Shown in pieces: positions 62,178 through 64,000 of a DNA stretch of 64,000 nucleotides. The stretch's first letter is position 1. Each line of letters begins with the position of its first letter. Source of the DNA: an uncultured Acetatifactor sp. (GTDB lineage: Bacteria; Bacillota; Clostridia; Lachnospirales; Lachnospiraceae); contig CAJUCT010000015.1 in the NCBI GenBank assembly GCA_910585015.1, positions 1 to 64,000 of the forward strand, in the 5' to 3' direction. Position numbers and translations under genes: made by a program. A model generated the notes under the pieces. That model was not told the origin of the DNA and made no database searches. It saw nothing but the letters and a program-made list of their open reading frames with translations.

Positions 62178-64000
62178 ATGAACGCAGTCTACAGGGACAT
62201 TTTCCGGGCGATCCATGAAGGGAAATGGCTTAGTATCGAGTATCGGAACCAGGAGGACAAGATCACGAAATACTGGATCGGCATCCGGGATCTGGATGCG
62301 CGCAGGAAAGTTATGTCCGTGGACGGCCTGCACCTGGGACAGTACACGGTGGCTGACCTGCGAATCCGCATCGACTCCATCCAGTCCTCCCAAGTGGTGG
62401 AGGGCTCCTACTGTCCTGTGAACGGCAGGCTGGTGGAGGACATCTACCTGAATCCCCACAAATATAAGACGCTGTTTGACAATGTGGCCAACTTAAAGAT
62501 CCTGAATTATCTGGAGATGTGCAACCGTCTGGACACCACTCCCTATATCGCGGACTTTGAGTTGATTCGCTATCTGGACCGGGAAAAGCTGGTGGGGGAA
62601 GTCTATGAACTCAGCGAGGAACAGTTTCAGGAGATTGTAAAAAAATTTCAGTACAAAACCCGGCAGCCCCAGCGCCGGGACGGCTCCCTGCGCCTGCAGC
62701 AGCTGGCGATGAACGTGCTGAGCATCCATATGCCCAGGGGGCTGCATGTGCTGGCTTACCGCAGCCTGAATCTGGATATCAAAAGGCGGGTGCTGCGCCC
62801 GGACGAGGAGATCACTGTCTGCACGGAGTTCACCGTGGACGGAGCCACCCAGAGCATCCGCAGATATCTGGACGCGGAGGATTACGAACTGATCAGGGAT
62901 TTCGCCAAAAACCAGGAGAAGATCAAGAACTGCGTCAACAGACATACCCGGGGGCGCTATGGCCTGGTGGACGATATGCCCTACATCATCGGCCTGGGCA
63001 TGGATATTGCCTTGGATCTGCACAAGGAGTACAAGGCCATCGTGAAACTGTACCAGGAGGACAGGGTGCCGGTGCCCATCCGGGCGTTTTTCGGGGATCT
63101 GCTGGCGCGTCCCAGGGCGCGCCAGGCCAGCCCCATAACCCTGATCAACCAGCGCGTCAACATGGATCAGCTGCTGGCCATCAACAACGCTATGAAGTAT
63201 CCCGTGGCCTATATTCAGGGACCACCGGGCACGGGCAAGACCAACACCATTCTAAACACCATCATGACCGCTTTCTTCAACGACAAGACCGTGCTTTTCG
63301 CCTCCAACAACAACCACCCCATAGACGGCGTCTGCGATAAACTGACCGGCCTGGAATACCACGGAAAGCCCATCTCTTTCCCCATTCTGCGGCTGGGCAA
63401 CCGGGAACTGGTGCGGCAGGCCGTCCTGTACATACGGGAGTTATACCGGCGCACACAGTCTGTCTCGGTGTTCGAGGGGACCCTGGGCCGCAACAGGGAC
63501 GAGCGCAGACAGCGGGCCAGGAAGCTCTCGGATCTTTTGAAAAAATATGACGATATTCTGGACTATCGGGAGCGCAAGGAGACTATTGAGCGTATGCTGG
63601 AATACCAAAGCGGCCATGAACTGTCCGCCCAGATGCTCCCCTTTCAGGCGGACCTGGGCGGCAGGCAGCTGCGGCAGATTGAGAGGCATCTGGCCAATGC
63701 GGGTACGGTGACGGAGGAGCAGGCCGTGGCGCTGGTGGACAGAGACATGGAGGAATTGGAAAAATATCTTTACTACACCGGGGCAGGCCATATAAAGCGG
63801 CTGGGGGACAAGGAGTTTGACAAACTCCGGGAAATCCTGGGCGAGGAGGATTTGGACAAGGCTGCGGAGGCTTTTGCCAAATATCTGGGGGAGAAAAAGA
63901 ATCTGCTGCGTTTGCAGAAGATTTTTCCCGTCATTGCCACCACCTGTATCTCCGCCCACCGTCTGGGGGAGCCGGAGCCCATGTTCGACATGGTGATTAT
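62178..64000 (+). CDS. Superfamily 1 (UPF1-like) helicase, truncated by window end
   Basis: The frame runs from the ATG at 62178, after GGAGAGGG, to the end of the window without a stop (607 codons). The first 75 residues (FRAIHEGKWLSIEYRNQEDK, GLHLGQYTVADLRIRIDSI) have the look of a WYL-type ligand domain, though I am unsure. After a helical linker comes the P-loop IQGPPGTGKTNT (about 348-355, K354), with motif Ia-like LFASNNNHPIDGV and, near the end, PVIATTCISAHRLGE. This order is that of AAA_11/UPF1-like helicases. Motifs III-VI must lie beyond the window. It starts 42 bases after the cyclophilin gene. Confidence 0.85.
   Translation, partial: MNAVYRDIFRAIHEGKWLSIEYRNQEDKITKYWIGIRDLDARRKVMSVDGLHLGQYTVADLRIRIDSIQSSQVVEGSYCPVNGRLVEDIYLNPHKYKTLFDNVANLKILNYLEMCNRLDTTPYIADFELIRYLDREKLVGEVYELSEEQFQEIVKKFQYKTRQPQRRDGSLRLQQLAMNVLSIHMPRGLHVLAYRSLNLDIKRRVLRPDEEITVCTEFTVDGATQSIRRYLDAEDYELIRDFAKNQEKIKNCVNRHTRGRYGLVDDMPYIIGLGMDIALDLHKEYKAIVKLYQEDRVPVPIRAFFGDLLARPRARQASPITLINQRVNMDQLLAINNAMKYPVAYIQGPPGTGKTNTILNTIMTAFFNDKTVLFASNNNHPIDGVCDKLTGLEYHGKPISFPILRLGNRELVRQAVLYIRELYRRTQSVSVFEGTLGRNRDERRQRARKLSDLLKKYDDILDYRERKETIERMLEYQSGHELSAQMLPFQADLGGRQLRQIERHLANAGTVTEEQAVALVDRDMEELEKYLYYTGAGHIKRLGDKEFDKLREILGEEDLDKAAEAFAKYLGEKKNLLRLQKIFPVIATTCISAHRLGEPEPMFDMVI

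Noticed and set aside
61467..62459. 330-codon minus-strand frame opposite the cyclophilin gene
   Set aside because: It lies antisense to a clear lipoprotein cyclophilin and runs across the intergenic gap; no start signal.

Overview
The window looks like a chromosomal stretch of a gut-type Clostridia, most likely a Lachnospiraceae member. The grounds are strong AGGAGG-type ribosome binding sites, clostridial-style promoters, and protein types typical of that group (a large FtsX-type ABC permease beside a histidine kinase, a clostridial-style Wadjet, a MOFRL glycerate kinase, a SNF2/SWIM pair, a cyclophilin lipoprotein). No rRNA, tRNA, CRISPR array, transposase or integrase was recognised. Much of the window is accessory DNA rich in nucleic-acid-defence genes.

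Layout. 1-3.6 kb: end of a sensor kinase and an ABC exporter. 3.7-6.0 kb: a lipoprotein, a small membrane-protein/XRE-regulator operon and gene remnants. 6.2-11.6 kb: a 1235-residue protein fusing a Clp-type AAA+ module to an FtsH-like AAA+ metalloprotease, convergent with a two-gene operon encoding an RNase HIII-like protein and an unknown partner. 11.7-20.7 kb: a complete Wadjet (jetABCD) locus, carrying two inverted 100-bp palindromic repeats, a 70-bp tandem duplication and an in-frame minisatellite in jetD. 20.8-23.3 kb: a frameshifted gene, a histidine phosphatase and an alpha/beta hydrolase.

23.7-46.5 kb is the most striking region. A seven-gene plus-strand operon (NERD-nuclease/UvrD helicase, AddB-like protein with an Fe-S cysteine quartet, SNF2 helicase, RecQ-like helicase, small winged-helix-type protein, large P-loop ATPase, helical protein) converges on a complete DNA phosphorothioation operon (dndB-C-D-E-A, minus strand) across one shared terminator-like hairpin. 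The usual restriction genes dndFGH are absent. Their place is taken by genes that resemble, in order and architecture, the DpdE-F-G-H set of 7-deazaguanine DNA-modification islands, plus an AddAB-like pair. I read this as a hybrid phosphorothioate-based modification/defence system and the best candidate for something undescribed.

46.7-50.5 kb holds a truncated gene, small unknown proteins, a glycerate kinase with an in-frame repeat insertion and a DUF305 protein. 50.9-57.7 kb is a signalling operon with a near-consensus promoter: HTH-PIN protein, PIN-kinase-zinc ribbon-CFI-box protein, a DUF5050-like protein, a vWA protein, a PP2C phosphatase and an APH-type kinase. The kinase, vWA and PP2C genes match the TerY-P triad theme. 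57.7-61.2 kb (minus) is a SNF2 helicase with a SWIM zinc-finger partner. The window ends with a cyclophilin lipoprotein and a truncated superfamily 1 helicase.

Family names come from reading motifs by eye, with no database search. Dpd, Pbe, TerY-P and Wadjet-type assignments are from memory of those families and are marked as inference.
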